Source: an uncultured bacterium
GTDB taxonomy: Bacteria; Desulfobacterota; BSN033; UBA1163
DNA length: 64,000 nt
NCBI GenBank assembly: GCA_938002255.1
Contig: CALLAL010000020.1
Span: forward strand, 17,089 to 81,088
Reading direction: 5' to 3'
A program made the position numbers and the translations under genes. Position 1 is the stretch's first letter. Every line of letters starts with the position of its first letter. This document shows, piece by piece, positions 16,741 to 26,382 of this stretch. Below the pieces are notes generated by a model that saw only the letters and a list, made by a program, of their open reading frames with translations, ran no database searches and was not told where the DNA came from.

Positions 16741-17949
16741 ATGGTGTGTCAAATGATTTCGAATCCATTTGAAGTTTCGGGTTTTTTGTTTTCAGGAATT
16801 TCTTCGGGGATCAAGAAAGACGGGAAAAAGGATCTGGGATTGATTTACTCTGAAATCCCGGCACAGGTGGCAGGACTTTTTACAACCAATCGGGTGAAGG
16901 CCGCTCCAGTGTTGATCGACATGGAACGTATCAAAGAAGGACTCTGTCAAGCCGTATTGATCAACAGTGGAAATGCGAATGCCTGTACCGGAACACAAGG
17001 GGTGAAAGAAGCGGAAAGGATCGCCTCGCTCCTGGCTCAACGTATGGGAATCGAAGACAGGTATGTGCTGTTATCATCAACAGGGGTGATCGGCGTTCCC
17101 CTGCCCGTGAAGAAAATCGAGCAGGGGCTGCCAGAATTGATTAAAAAACTCTCTCCAGAAGGATGGATGAATGTTGTTGAGTCCATCATGACGACAGACA
17201 CCCATCCTAAAATGAAGTGGGCAACTTGCCGGATCAAAGGAAAACAGGTAAGACTCTGCGGAATGGTTAAGGGGGCAGGAATGATCCGACCCAATCTGGC
17301 AACGATGCTTTCCTTTCTTGTGACAGATGCTCATATTAAAGCCACTCTTCTTCAAGAGATGCTCCGAGAGGCGACCGAGGCTTCCTATAACCGAATCACC
17401 ATTGACGGTGAAACCAGCACCAATGATACCGTTTTATTACTTGCCAATGGAAAAGCAGGCCATCCCCTTTTGAACCGAATGGATCGAGAAGCGAAGACCT
17501 TCCGACAGATGCTGATTGAGGTTTGCCGAGGATTGGCGGAAAGTATCGTCAGGGATGGGGAAGGTGCAACCAAATATATTGAGATTATGATCCGAGGAGC
17601 CCGAAGCAGAATGGATGCCCAGAAAGCCGCTTATGCGATCGCTCACTCCCCTCTTGTTAAAACCGCCTTTTTTGGAGAAGATGCAAATTGGGGAAGGATC
17701 CTCTGCGCCCTCGGTCACTGCGATATTCCTCTTAATCCAGCTCGAATCGATCTCTTCTTTGATAAGACGCCGATCGTTAAAAATGGAATGGGAGTTGGCC
17801 GACGATTAGAGGCCAGAGCAGCACAAGTGATCAAAAAAAGAGCCTTTAGGGTAACGGTTGATCTCCACCAAGGAAAGTCCTCCTTTTCCCTGCTCACAAC
17901 AGACCTCTCCTTGGACTATGTCAAAATCAATGCCTCTTACAGATCTTAA
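16741..17949 (+). CDS. argJ: Glutamate N-acetyltransferase / N-acetylglutamate synthase ArgJ
   Basis: Transfers the acetyl group from N-acetylornithine to glutamate. ArgJ is made as a precursor that self-cleaves; the site is visible in MVKGAGMIRPNLATMLSFL, cutting between Ala and the nucleophilic Thr. Other signatures are LINSGNANACTG, TTDTHPK, TIDGETSTNDTVLLLANG and FGEDANWGRIL. 402 residues from ATG 16741, or 398 from ATG 16753, which also suits family alignments. It lies directly after secA. The short argA-like gene at 8630 suggests a mostly cyclic arginine pathway. Confidence 0.94.
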   Translation: MVCQMISNPFEVSGFLFSGISSGIKKDGKKDLGLIYSEIPAQVAGLFTTNRVKAAPVLIDMERIKEGLCQAVLINSGNANACTGTQGVKEAERIASLLAQRMGIEDRYVLLSSTGVIGVPLPVKKIEQGLPELIKKLSPEGWMNVVESIMTTDTHPKMKWATCRIKGKQVRLCGMVKGAGMIRPNLATMLSFLVTDAHIKATLLQEMLREATEASYNRITIDGETSTNDTVLLLANGKAGHPLLNRMDREAKTFRQMLIEVCRGLAESIVRDGEGATKYIEIMIRGARSRMDAQKAAYAIAHSPLVKTAFFGEDANWGRILCALGHCDIPLNPARIDLFFDKTPIVKNGMGVGRRLEARAAQVIKKRAFRVTVDLHQGKSSFSLLTTDLSLDYVKINASYRS

Positions 17950-18018
17950 CCCCATGAAAATCTGATGAAATCGATCCTCTTTGGATAGCGAGGGATGTAA
18001 AGGGGGGATGGTGTTTCT

Positions 18019-18972
18019 TTATTTAGGGAGGTTTTCTAACTTTTTAATCCTTTCTTGAGCTTCAATAAAAGAGCTATCTAACTTTAAGACATGCTGGAAG
18101 GTTTCAAGAGCTTCAGAGAGCATTCCATTTGCCTCATAGGCAAGCCCTAGATTGAAATGGAGACGGGCTAACTTTTCTCTATTCAACCCTTTAAGTTGAG
18201 TGCCTTCTTTAAAATATTGAATGGCGCGGGCACTATCTCCTTTTTCTAAGTAACAGGTTCCGAGCATGATCGCGCAGTCAAATTTAATCGCCGGGCTATT
18301 TGAGGCCTGTTCAAATTCCGAAATGGCATAGTCATAAAGTTCCATCTCTTTATATGCAATTCCGAGATGGTAGTGCATCTCTGCCTCTTTGTCGGGTGGG
18401 TGAATCTCCACCGGTTCAGGGGAACCTTGGGGTTGGGGATCAACGACAGAAGCAGGAAAGAGATCAGATTTGTCGTCCCTTGGTTTAATCTCTGTGGGGA
18501 AGTGAGAATCAGGAAAAGGAGGGGCTGACGTTCCTTTGGGCACCTCTTTGGAGGGGAGGGAAGTATCTAATCGATCAAGGGCTTGTCGAGCTGCTTCATC
18601 TGTCGGATTGATCTCGAGGATATTCGAGTAGTAGTTTCTGGCGTTACCCGATAACCCCTCTTTAAGATAAAGACCGGCAATCCGGTGGAGCGTGTCAATG
18701 TGCTTAGGGTTGATGGAAAGGACTTTTTTATAAATGGAGATGGCTCTGGAATTGAGGTCTTCTTCTGCATAGAGTTCAGCCAATTTCAAATATTCCGCGA
18801 TCGCTTTTTCATAATCGCCATTTTTATAATAAAGATCCCCCAATTTTAAATAGAGACGTTTGTCTTTGGGATCTGCTTCAATGAGTTTGATGTATTCGGC
18901 AATAGCTTTTTTGGGCTGGTTCTTGAGAATATATTTTTGTGCCAGATCTAAGATTTTTTCTTTGTCGATCAC
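18019..18972 (-). CDS. Tetratricopeptide repeat protein
   Basis: A 317-residue cytoplasmic protein with two TPR groups. The first covers about residues 1-130 (repeats such as KAIAEYIKLIEADPKDKRLY, each near 34 residues). A Pro-rich linker follows at about 135-190, then a second TPR group to the end with YHLGIAYKEMELYDYAISEF and HFNLGLAYEANGMLSEALET. There is no signal peptide. It would be a protein-interaction scaffold; partners are unknown. Similar TPR proteins are often found near pilus or motility genes in deltaproteobacteria, and this one lies upstream of and divergent from the MglA cluster. Confidence 0.85.
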   Translation of the reverse strand: MIDKEKILDLAQKYILKNQPKKAIAEYIKLIEADPKDKRLYLKLGDLYYKNGDYEKAIAEYLKLAELYAEEDLNSRAISIYKKVLSINPKHIDTLHRIAGLYLKEGLSGNARNYYSNILEINPTDEAARQALDRLDTSLPSKEVPKGTSAPPFPDSHFPTEIKPRDDKSDLFPASVVDPQPQGSPEPVEIHPPDKEAEMHYHLGIAYKEMELYDYAISEFEQASNSPAIKFDCAIMLGTCYLEKGDSARAIQYFKEGTQLKGLNREKLARLHFNLGLAYEANGMLSEALETFQHVLKLDSSFIEAQERIKKLENLPK

Positions 18973-19513
18973 CGGAACAAAGCCTCGCCTAAAAAACCTA
19001 CTTTTTCATTCTTAATCAATGAGATGAAAAAAGTCAAGTTTTAAAGGAGTTCTTTCTGCTCGGTTAGGGAGATGGGTTTTCTCCACCTCATCATTACCAA
19101 AAATTCCATTGTACCTGACGTTGTGGCAGCAAGAATGATTTTTCTTCAATGAACAAAGGGCGTCATGTTTTTGGTCATGGTATTTCTAAAATTCATCAAG
19201 GCTCGTCCAAGGCTTTCCTTTAAGAACCCGATGGCCCCCTTTTTTTAGATAAATTGGAATTTAGCCAATCACGTTTCCGCGAAAGTGCCATTGTTCCATC
19301 TACCAGCTTAGAACTTAGGGTTTAGATGTCAAATCAATTTATTCTTGTCAACTTAAAGTTAAAGAATTCATTTTCGTAATCCCCATAGGCATTTATTTGC
19401 CAGTGGATAAATATTGACCATCTTCGAATAATGAATTATAATCTCCTCCATTGTAACTCATTAAATTTAATATAATTTTTTAATAATACAGCCCATTTGA
19501 TAATTAAAACTTT
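18973..19513. other. Long AT-rich intergenic region with TGTCAA motifs upstream of the MglA cluster
   Basis: About 540 bases without a convincing gene on either strand. The right half is strongly AT-rich. TGTCAA occurs at 19327-19332 and 19346-19351, about 165-190 bases before the sigma-54 promoter. TGTC repeats are the known target type of PilR, so these are candidate activator sites. The region also contains the unlocated promoter of the divergent TPR gene. Confidence 0.5.
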
Positions 19514-19529
19514 TGGCATTTATTTTGCT
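19514..19529 (+). promoter_or_regulatory. Sigma-54 promoter for the REC-DUF4388/MglA cluster
   Basis: TGGCAT, a 5-base spacer and TTGCT, giving GG and GC separated by exactly 10 bases as RpoN requires. About 90 bases before the first gene. Nearly identical to the boxes at 44451-44466 and 53315-53330. Confidence 0.82.
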
Positions 19530-19619
19530 TTGATATTTTTCAAATTGAGGAATGTTGAAATAGATTTCATAAAGCCCTATGTCTCAATGGGATCAATGAA
19601 TTATTAAAGAGTGTTTGAT

Positions 19620-20309
19620 ATGACAAAAGAATTAAAAAAAGTGCTAATTGTTGATGACGAAGAGACATTGACGTGGAGCATGTCTAAAAGCCTTTCTAAA
19701 GACAAAGACAAATATGAAGTGATTGTCGCCAATAACGGAAAAGAGGCTTTGAATCAACTTAAACATAATCAGATCGATTTAGTAATCTCCGATATCAGGA
19801 TGCCTGATATCAATGGATTGGATTTACTGGTAAGAATAAAAAAGGATTTTCCTAAAACGAAAGTGATCATTATGACTGCTTATGGATCGTCTGATGTCCA
19901 GAAAGAGGCAAATCGTAGAGGGTCTGTTTTTTACATTGAAAAACCCTTTGAAATCAATGACATTCGAAAAATCATCCTTGACCTCATAGGTAAGAAGAAA
20001 GGGTTTCGTGGAAAAGTGGTTGGTCTTCAGTTAACGGATGTGATTCAGTTGAATTGCTTGAGCCGATTAACGACCGCATTGATGATCACCCGTGACGGAG
20101 AAAGAGGAGTCATCTATTTGAATGAAGGAGAGGTGATTCACGCGGAATGTGGTGATCAGAAAGGGACCGAAGCGTTCTACCACATCCTCAGCTGGCAGGA
20201 GGGTGAATTTATCTCCAATATTGGTGTGACTCCACCGATGCAGACGATCTATCAGAACTGGGAGCATCTTTTAGTGGAAGCGATGCGGCGAAATGATGAA
20301 AACCCATAA
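19620..20309 (+). CDS. Response regulator with DUF4388 (PATAN) output domain
   Basis: The receiver domain spans residues 1-125, with VLIVDDEE acidic pocket, phosphoacceptor Asp in LVISDIRMPD, Thr in IIMTAYGS and Lys in YIEKPFE. The C-terminal part (about 130-229) matches DUF4388/PATAN: FRGKVVGLQLTDVIQLNC, then GERGVIYLNEGEVIHAECGDQKG-like and a tryptophan-containing EGEF strand. Such domains are thought to mediate protein interactions rather than DNA binding. ATG 19620 is preferred to GTG 19611. First gene after a sigma-54 promoter and followed by roadblock and MglA genes, so it probably signals to that GTPase switch. Confidence 0.88.
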   Translation: MTKELKKVLIVDDEETLTWSMSKSLSKDKDKYEVIVANNGKEALNQLKHNQIDLVISDIRMPDINGLDLLVRIKKDFPKTKVIIMTAYGSSDVQKEANRRGSVFYIEKPFEINDIRKIILDLIGKKKGFRGKVVGLQLTDVIQLNCLSRLTTALMITRDGERGVIYLNEGEVIHAECGDQKGTEAFYHILSWQEGEFISNIGVTPPMQTIYQNWEHLLVEAMRRNDENP

Positions 20310-20339
20310 AGGGCCCTCCTTTGGGAGAACTGAAAAACA

Positions 20340-20780
20340 ATGAACATCATCATTACCAAAGATGATTTAAAAAAAATTAACTATTTTTTGGACAAAGTGG
20401 TGTCCTCATCACTCGCTCACTCGGTGTTGTTGATTGACCGGTCAGGTCAGCTGATTGCCCAGTACGGAGACACCATGGACATCGATATTTTGTCTCTTTC
20501 AGCCTTGACGGCGGCAAATTTCGGAGCCACTGCTGAGATCGCTAAAATGTTAGGAGAGGAAGAATTCACTCTTCTTTTCCATAAGGGCAAAAGCGAGAAT
20601 GTCTATTTCACAGCCATCGGGGAACACGTCATCATGGTAACCCTCTTTGATGATAAAACCTCGTTGGGACTGATTCGGTTGAGGATTAATCAGATTATTG
20701 ATGAACTTTCGGATGTGCTCCTGTCCATCTTTCAAGAAAAGAAGGAGGTTCCTCTCTTAGATCCTCAACCATTTTCATAA
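20340..20780 (+). CDS. Roadblock/LC7 domain protein, MglB-like
   Basis: A 146-residue roadblock/LC7 protein: SVLLIDRSGQLIAQYG, a helix LSALTAANFGATAEIAKMLG, then FTAIGEHVIMVTLFDDKTSLGLIRLR. MglB-type roadblock dimers act as GTPase-activating proteins for MglA, which is encoded 19 bases downstream. The pair would form a polarity switch. The C-terminal extension (last about 20 residues) is specific to this protein. Confidence 0.87.
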   Translation: MNIIITKDDLKKINYFLDKVVSSSLAHSVLLIDRSGQLIAQYGDTMDIDILSLSALTAANFGATAEIAKMLGEEEFTLLFHKGKSENVYFTAIGEHVIMVTLFDDKTSLGLIRLRINQIIDELSDVLLSIFQEKKEVPLLDPQPFS

Positions 20781-20799
20781 GAAGTGGAGAGCCTGACGT

Positions 20800-21426
20800 A
20801 TGCCTTTTATTAACTTTAGCAAAGATGAAATTCAGTGCAAAATCGTTTATTATGGGGCTGGATTTTGTGGCAAAACAACGAATCTCCAATATATCTATGC
20901 CAAGATGAATGACGATACGAAGGGCAAAATGGTTTCCATCGATACGCGAGGAGACCGAACTCTCTTTTTCGATTTCTTGTCCTTGAATTTGGGAAAAATC
21001 CGGGGGTTTGACGTACGGGTTCAGCTCTATACTGTTCCGGGTCAGGTTCACTACGACGCCACAAGAAAATTGGTCCTCAAGGGAGTGGACGGGGTTGTCT
21101 TTGTTGCGGATTCCTTAAAAGTCCAGAGAAAAAAAAACATTGAGAGTTTGATCAACTTGGCCAAAAACCTGGCAGAAAAAGGAATCAGTATTCGCACGAT
21201 TCCCCTGGTGATTCAATATAACAAGCGAGATTTAGATGGGACTGATTCTGAGATTCTCCCGCTTGAGATACTTGAAAAAGACTTAAACTCGATGTTGAGG
21301 GTTCCATCATTTCCTGCAAGCGCGTTAAAAGGCGCAGGGGTTTTTGAGACATTACGAGAAATTAGTAAATTGGTCGTTAAGGATGTGAGTCGGAAGATCA
21401 TGTTGGTGGATCAACCATTACGATAA
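20800..21426 (+). CDS. mglA: MglA-type small Ras-like GTPase
   Basis: A 208-residue cytoplasmic GTPase. The P-loop GAGFCGKTT (residues 19-27) follows KIVYY; switch II has the MglA-specific TVPGQVHYDATRKLVLKG, and the base-specificity motif is QYNKRDLDG. MglA sets cell polarity and controls pilus and gliding machinery in Myxococcus. Here it follows a roadblock gene and precedes a CheW-like gene, a two-component system and pilMNOPQ, which supports a role in type IV pilus control. Confidence 0.92.
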   Translation: MPFINFSKDEIQCKIVYYGAGFCGKTTNLQYIYAKMNDDTKGKMVSIDTRGDRTLFFDFLSLNLGKIRGFDVRVQLYTVPGQVHYDATRKLVLKGVDGVVFVADSLKVQRKKNIESLINLAKNLAEKGISIRTIPLVIQYNKRDLDGTDSEILPLEILEKDLNSMLRVPSFPASALKGAGVFETLREISKLVVKDVSRKIMLVDQPLR

Positions 21427-21467
21427 GCCCTTGGGTGTCTGGAAGGGCGAACCATTAGGGGAAGACC

Positions 21468-22619
21468 ATGGCAGAAAAGACGTTCATCGAGGATGATTTA
21501 AAAGGATTAGAAAAGGAGATCGAGGCTGCAGTGGATCGACTGTTTGTTGAAAAAGGAGCAAAACCCATCCTCAAACAACCAGCCTTTGAACCCACTCGGC
21601 CAGAACTCTTTGTGGAAAAAGAAAAAGAGGTTGAAAGAGAACACGTCCCAGCCATTCCTCCTTTGGCTACTCAGCCTACCAAAACCTTGGAAGATTTGGA
21701 AACACAGCTGTTTTCTTTGGAATGGGAGATCACCCAGACGAATCTCGAAAAGACGATGGAACAGGTGCTCCACCTCAAAGAGGAGTTCAAAGATTCTCTG
21801 GCACTGCCATCCCTCCTCCAACGAATGGCAAGGGTTCTAACCTTCATGACCCAGAACCAGGAAAAGATCAGACCCCATCTCCTTCAATTTCTCTTTGATT
21901 CAAAAGAAACGCTAAAACTCTTAATGAGAAAAGATGGAGGCAGTGATCTTGATACCTACAAGAAATTGGCTCTTGCAGGGATTGAAGCGAGGTTCTGTTG
22001 TTTGGAAGAATTCCAGGATACCCCATCAGCCGGCCATCCGCTATCGGCTGAAATACCTAAACATACTCAAGAGGTTCCGAAACCATCGGAACTTTATGAG
22101 ACCCTTCTGCAGAGAATGGAGGTGTTTTCAGAAAAACTTGATCAATTGGTGGACAAAATGGATCGACACCTTTCAACCCATACGACGATCCACGAACGGT
22201 CCATTAGCTCTCCCCCTGACCGAAGTTCTTCGAAAACAAAGGTCACCCTTTTCAAGATAGGAGAACGATTATTTGGCGTGGAAAGTGATCAAATAGAAAA
22301 GTTATTTAAAGTCCCCAAAATACTCTCTAAAAAAATCGTTCAACAAAAAAGGCTGCGCTTAAAAGAGTTGGACATTCGTATGGTCGATTTAGAAAACATT
22401 TTTTCCATCCCTTTAGAGGAAGGAGAAGAGGAGAAACAAGTGCTGGTTCTCAAAGTCAACGGAGAATATAAAGGGATTCTCATGGATGGCATTCTAAATC
22501 GGTTGTCGGGGCCCCTGGAAGAAAGCGGTGAATTCAACGAATTTATCCAAGGCATGATGCGTTGGACCTATCAAGATCTTCCCATTAAAATTCCGATTTT
22601 GGATTTAAGGAAACTTTAA
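21468..22619 (+). CDS. Coiled-coil protein with C-terminal CheW-like domain
   Basis: 383 residues. The N-terminal part (1-70) is charged and low-complexity. The middle (about 75-165) is helical, with LFSLEWEITQTNLEKTMEQV and RMARVLTFMTQ. Residues about 190-245 are a linker including MEVFSEKLDQLVDKMDRHL. Residues 258-383 resemble a CheW fold: VTLFKIGERLFGVESDQIEKLFKVP, then VLVLKVNGEYKGILMDGILNR and PILDLRKL. CheW couples receptors to CheA, but no cheA or mcp is here. Downstream of mglA in the same transcript; it may dock the GTPase module to a sensory array. The CheW call is based on pattern only. Confidence 0.7.
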   Translation: MAEKTFIEDDLKGLEKEIEAAVDRLFVEKGAKPILKQPAFEPTRPELFVEKEKEVEREHVPAIPPLATQPTKTLEDLETQLFSLEWEITQTNLEKTMEQVLHLKEEFKDSLALPSLLQRMARVLTFMTQNQEKIRPHLLQFLFDSKETLKLLMRKDGGSDLDTYKKLALAGIEARFCCLEEFQDTPSAGHPLSAEIPKHTQEVPKPSELYETLLQRMEVFSEKLDQLVDKMDRHLSTHTTIHERSISSPPDRSSSKTKVTLFKIGERLFGVESDQIEKLFKVPKILSKKIVQQKRLRLKELDIRMVDLENIFSIPLEEGEEEKQVLVLKVNGEYKGILMDGILNRLSGPLEESGEFNEFIQGMMRWTYQDLPIKIPILDLRKL

Positions 22620-22658
22620 TCAAGAGAACAGGAGAGACTCCCGAGCGAACGATTCGTT

Positions 22659-23789
22659 ATGACACAAGAATTGAAAAGATTGAAAGAACCTTTCACCGTC
22701 AACCTGGACACAGAACATGCGCCCAATTTAACGGAGAGTCTTATCGAGAGCATTCGGAGTGGAATCATCATCACCCAAATGGATGACACCATCACCTATA
22801 TCAATCGAACAGGCGAAACCCTATTGGGTTATTCAAAACATGAGGTGATAGGGAAACCTTTCCACCTTTTTGAATTAAAAGAAAAACAAACAACTTCCCA
22901 TCCTTTTTTTGATCAATCGGATGACATGGATACTCGTCGGGAAGGCCGAATGAGGAAAAAAGATGGACAAGAAATTCCGGTTGGGTTTACCATCAACTAC
23001 CACCTCAATCAACATGGAAAAGCCATTGGAAAGATCATCATATTTCGTGACCTGACAAAGGTCTATCGGATCCAGGAAGAGATTCTTAAAATGGACCGAC
23101 TCGTCTCTTTGGGAAAATTGGCATCGGGAATCGCCCATGAGATCCGCAATCCCCTTGCGGGGATCAAAACAACGGCCCAAGCCTTGGGGGATGAGATGCC
23201 CAAAGAAGATCCCAAGAGGGAATATTTAAATCGCATCACCAAAGAAATCGATCGATTAAATGAAATTTTAAAGACATTCTTTTCGTTTGCAAAACCGCAA
23301 GCCCTTCTTTTAGTTCCTTGTCATATTAAGGAGATCATCAATGCCATCATTCCTTTTTTGATTCGAGAGATCGCGGACAAGGGAATTCGGTTTACCGAAA
23401 CCTACCATCCCCAACTCCCCAAAATCAAAGCAGACAAGATTCAGATGCATCAGGCCTTTCTCAACCTTTTCTTAAATGCGATTCAAGCCATGCCCAATGG
23501 GGGGGATCTAAGCATAGAAGCCAATCCCATTTCGATCCCTTCATCCGATGGAACTCCGCAAAGATGCGTAAGGGTTCGGGTCTCAGATTCAGGCAAAGGG
23601 ATTCCCCCTCACATTCTTCCTAAGATCTTCGATCCTTTTTTTACGACCAAACCCAAAGGAATTGGATTAGGACTTTCCATCACCTATCAAATTATTAATA
23701 AGCATGGAGGTACCATCGAGGTTGACAGCCGATGGGGAGAAGGGACCTCTTTTATTGTGACGTTGCCGGAGATGATTGAACCCTTATGA
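22659..23789 (+). CDS. PAS-domain sensor histidine kinase (NtrB/PilS-like)
   Basis: 376 residues, no transmembrane segment. The PAS domain lies at about 20-135 (IRSGIIITQMDDTITYINRT and GKIIIFRDLTKVYR). The HisKA phosphoacceptor is in GIAHEIRNPLAGIKT, and the HATPase domain has the N-box NLFLNAIQAM, G1 VSDSGKGIPP, F-box FDPFFTT and G2 GIGLGLSI. All catalytic boxes are intact. The last four bases overlap the following NtrC-type regulator gene (ATGA), so the two form a cognate pair. Confidence 0.93.
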   Translation: MTQELKRLKEPFTVNLDTEHAPNLTESLIESIRSGIIITQMDDTITYINRTGETLLGYSKHEVIGKPFHLFELKEKQTTSHPFFDQSDDMDTRREGRMRKKDGQEIPVGFTINYHLNQHGKAIGKIIIFRDLTKVYRIQEEILKMDRLVSLGKLASGIAHEIRNPLAGIKTTAQALGDEMPKEDPKREYLNRITKEIDRLNEILKTFFSFAKPQALLLVPCHIKEIINAIIPFLIREIADKGIRFTETYHPQLPKIKADKIQMHQAFLNLFLNAIQAMPNGGDLSIEANPISIPSSDGTPQRCVRVRVSDSGKGIPPHILPKIFDPFFTTKPKGIGLGLSITYQIINKHGGTIEVDSRWGEGTSFIVTLPEMIEPL

Positions 23790-25162
23790 AACCGTCAATC
23801 CTCATCGTTGATGATGATGAAGTCATGAGAGAAACTCTTTCTGAAGTGTTAGCCAAAGGAAACTATGACGTTTATGTGGTAGGATCCGGTCAAGAGACGC
23901 TTTCGTTAATCAAGAAAAATATTATTGATTTAATCCTTTTGGATATGAGACTCCCCGATGCGGATGGGTTAGATATTCTTAAGAAAATCAAGGAACTTGA
24001 CACCGATATATCAGTCATCATCATGACAGCTTACTCCGACATTGAAACAGCCGTGACAGCCATGAAATCGGGTGCCTACCACTATATCAATAAACCATTT
24101 GATTTGGAAGAACTGAAACTTCTTATCGAGAAGGGCTTAGAGACAAAAAGTTTGATTAATGAAGTAAGAAGGTTACGACGTCTTCATAAGGATGGAAATC
24201 AAAAGAGCGAAATTTATGGCACCAGTTCACAAATTCAATACGTCAAAGAATTGATTGAAATGGTCAGCAAAACGAATAAAACTTCTGTACTCATACAGGG
24301 AGAAAGTGGAACGGGAAAAGAACTTGCTGCCAATGCGATCCACTATAATAGCAAACGGGCTCACAAACCGATGATGAAAATCAACTGTAGCGCGATTCCA
24401 GATACGCTTCTGGAATCTGAACTCTTTGGTTATGAAAAAGGCGCATTTACGGATGCGAAAACCACGAAGAAAGGCCTCTTCGAGTTGGCAGATGGCGGAA
24501 CGGTCTTTTTGGATGAAATCGGGGATATGAAACCTTTTCTTCAATCTAAAATTTTAAGGGTGATTGAAAACCAATCCTTTATGCGGGTGGGAGGAGAAAG
24601 GGAAATTAAAGTGGATGTCCGTATTATTGCTGCTACGAACAAGGACTTAGAGTCCTTAGTCAAAGAAGGCCTTTTTAGAAAGGATCTCTATTATCGACTC
24701 AAAGTGATGGTTGTGGAAATGCCACCTCTTCGTGAAAGAGGAGAGGATATGTTCCTTCTCTCCAACCTTTTTATAGAAGAGAATAATCGAGAATATGGGA
24801 AAAACATTCACGGATTATCAGAAGAAGCCAAAAAGATCATGATCCAATATCCATGGCCTGGGAATGTTAGAGAGTTGAAAAATGTTATCGAAAGAGCAAT
24901 GATTCTTGCTGATCAACCCTATATCACTCCTAAACAGCTTCCTTTTGAGCTAAGACAGCGGGAAAATTTAAGACCGAAAGAGGTAGGACAGAATCCCTTT
25001 GAAGTATCGGAAATGATACCTCTGGAAGAGTTAGAAAAAATATACCTATCCAATGTGTTAAAAAAATTGGATTGGAACAAATCAAAAGCTTCAAAAATTT
25101 TAGGAATTTCGAGAGCGACGCTTAGAGCAAAAGTTAAAAAATATCAAATCTTTGATAATTAA
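23786..25162 (+). CDS. NtrC-family sigma-54-dependent response regulator
   Basis: 458 residues: receiver (1-120; Asp in LILLDMRLPDADG), AAA+ domain (about 145-380) and Fis-type HTH. Walker A is GESGTGKE, Walker B TVFLDEIGD, the arginine finger region is FRKDLYYRL, and the C-terminal HTH is NKSKASKILGISRATLRAK. The sigma-54 contact loop reads GAFTDA instead of GAFTGA; variants at this position occur in active family members. It lies directly upstream of the pilus operon, so PilR is a reasonable functional guess. Its targets may include the three sigma-54 promoters of this window. Confidence 0.94.
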   Translation: MKPSILIVDDDEVMRETLSEVLAKGNYDVYVVGSGQETLSLIKKNIIDLILLDMRLPDADGLDILKKIKELDTDISVIIMTAYSDIETAVTAMKSGAYHYINKPFDLEELKLLIEKGLETKSLINEVRRLRRLHKDGNQKSEIYGTSSQIQYVKELIEMVSKTNKTSVLIQGESGTGKELAANAIHYNSKRAHKPMMKINCSAIPDTLLESELFGYEKGAFTDAKTTKKGLFELADGGTVFLDEIGDMKPFLQSKILRVIENQSFMRVGGEREIKVDVRIIAATNKDLESLVKEGLFRKDLYYRLKVMVVEMPPLRERGEDMFLLSNLFIEENNREYGKNIHGLSEEAKKIMIQYPWPGNVRELKNVIERAMILADQPYITPKQLPFELRQRENLRPKEVGQNPFEVSEMIPLEELEKIYLSNVLKKLDWNKSKASKILGISRATLRAKVKKYQIFDN

Positions 25163-25252
25163 TTAGTAATATTAAAGAGTTGCAGGTGAATACTCAAATT
25201 GAATCTTAAAATTTTATCTCATTCTATTAATATTAAAAGGTTAATTTTTTAC

Positions 25253-25282
25253 TTGACTTTTAATTGAAATTGGTAATAGATT
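25253..25282 (+). promoter_or_regulatory. Possible sigma-70 promoter for pilMNOPQ
   Basis: TTGACT (25253-25258), an 18-base spacer and TAGATT (25277-25282), 40 bases ahead of the pilM start. The 160-base gap after the regulator gene is AT-rich. No sigma-54 box is present here. Confidence 0.4.
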
Positions 25283-25323
25283 ATGTCAACTCTGGTAAAA
25301 ATTGAACCATTAGAGGAGAAAAT

Positions 25324-26382
25324 ATGATTTTGGGAAGAAAAAAAGGAGTCATTGGCTTAGATATTGGGTCCAGCTCGATCAAATTAGTTGAATTGGGGGA
25401 CAGTAAAAATGGCTATAGATTACAAAATATTGGGTTGTTACCTTTACCCCCAGAAGCTATTGTTGACGGAGCTTTAATGGATTCTGTAACCATTATTGAC
25501 ACAATTCGGGAATTGGTTACTCAGACAAAAACAAGAACGAAAGATGTCATCACCTCTGTCTCGGGTCACTCCGTGATTGTTAAAAAGATATCGCTTCCGG
25601 TGATGTCGGAAGCAGAACTCGAAGAATCCATTCAATGGGAGGCCGAACGATATATTCCCTTCGATATCAACGACGTAAATCTCGATTTCCAGATTTTTGG
25701 TTCGAGTGCCGAAAATCCAGAGGTGATGGATGTTGTCCTCGTAGCGGCCAAAAAAGATATTATTAACGACTACGTTTCGGTCATTACGGAAGCGGGACTA
25801 AACCCGGTGATTATTGATGTGGATGCTTTTGCCATCGAAAATATGCTCGGAATTAATTATGAGATTGAAAAGGATGAGACTGTTGCGATTGCCAATGTCG
25901 GGGCGAGTATTACCAACATCAATATTCTGAAAAACAACATGACGGCTTTCACAAGAGATATTTTCAAGGGAGGGAATCAAATCACTGAAGAGATTCAACG
26001 ACAGCTTCATGTCGATTATGATGAAGCAGAAAGAATTAAAGTAGGAAGCAAGATCGACACCACCTCCCAGCCCATTATTCAAAATGTCCTGAGGGAAGCC
26101 TCCGAGTCATTAGCCCTGGAAATTGGAAATTCGATTGAATTTTTCCAATCCACCAGTACCTATGAGAAGATCCATAGACTCTACTTAAGCGGTGGAGGAG
26201 CAAAGATAAAGGACTTTGATATCATCCTCCAACAACAGATCGGGATCCCTGTTGAAATTGTTAATCCATTTAAAAAGATTGTATATGATGATAAGAATTT
26301 TGATCTCGAATATCTTCGAGAAATCGGACCGATGATGGCGGTGGGCGTTGGATTAGCCACCCGAAAGGTAGGAGATCGATGA
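25324..26382 (+). CDS. pilM: Type IV pilus assembly protein PilM
   Basis: Actin-like cytoplasmic ATP-binding protein that binds the PilN N-terminus and joins the pilus inner-membrane platform. Signatures are GLDIGSSSIKLVEL (phosphate 1 loop), ITSVSGHSVIVKKI, QWEAERYIPFDINDVNLDFQ and LYLSGGGAKIKDF (adenosine loop). 352 residues, full length. The stop overlaps the pilN start by four bases. First gene of pilMNOPQ. Confidence 0.96.
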   Translation: MILGRKKGVIGLDIGSSSIKLVELGDSKNGYRLQNIGLLPLPPEAIVDGALMDSVTIIDTIRELVTQTKTRTKDVITSVSGHSVIVKKISLPVMSEAELEESIQWEAERYIPFDINDVNLDFQIFGSSAENPEVMDVVLVAAKKDIINDYVSVITEAGLNPVIIDVDAFAIENMLGINYEIEKDETVAIANVGASITNINILKNNMTAFTRDIFKGGNQITEEIQRQLHVDYDEAERIKVGSKIDTTSQPIIQNVLREASESLALEIGNSIEFFQSTSTYEKIHRLYLSGGGAKIKDFDIILQQQIGIPVEIVNPFKKIVYDDKNFDLEYLREIGPMMAVGVGLATRKVGDR

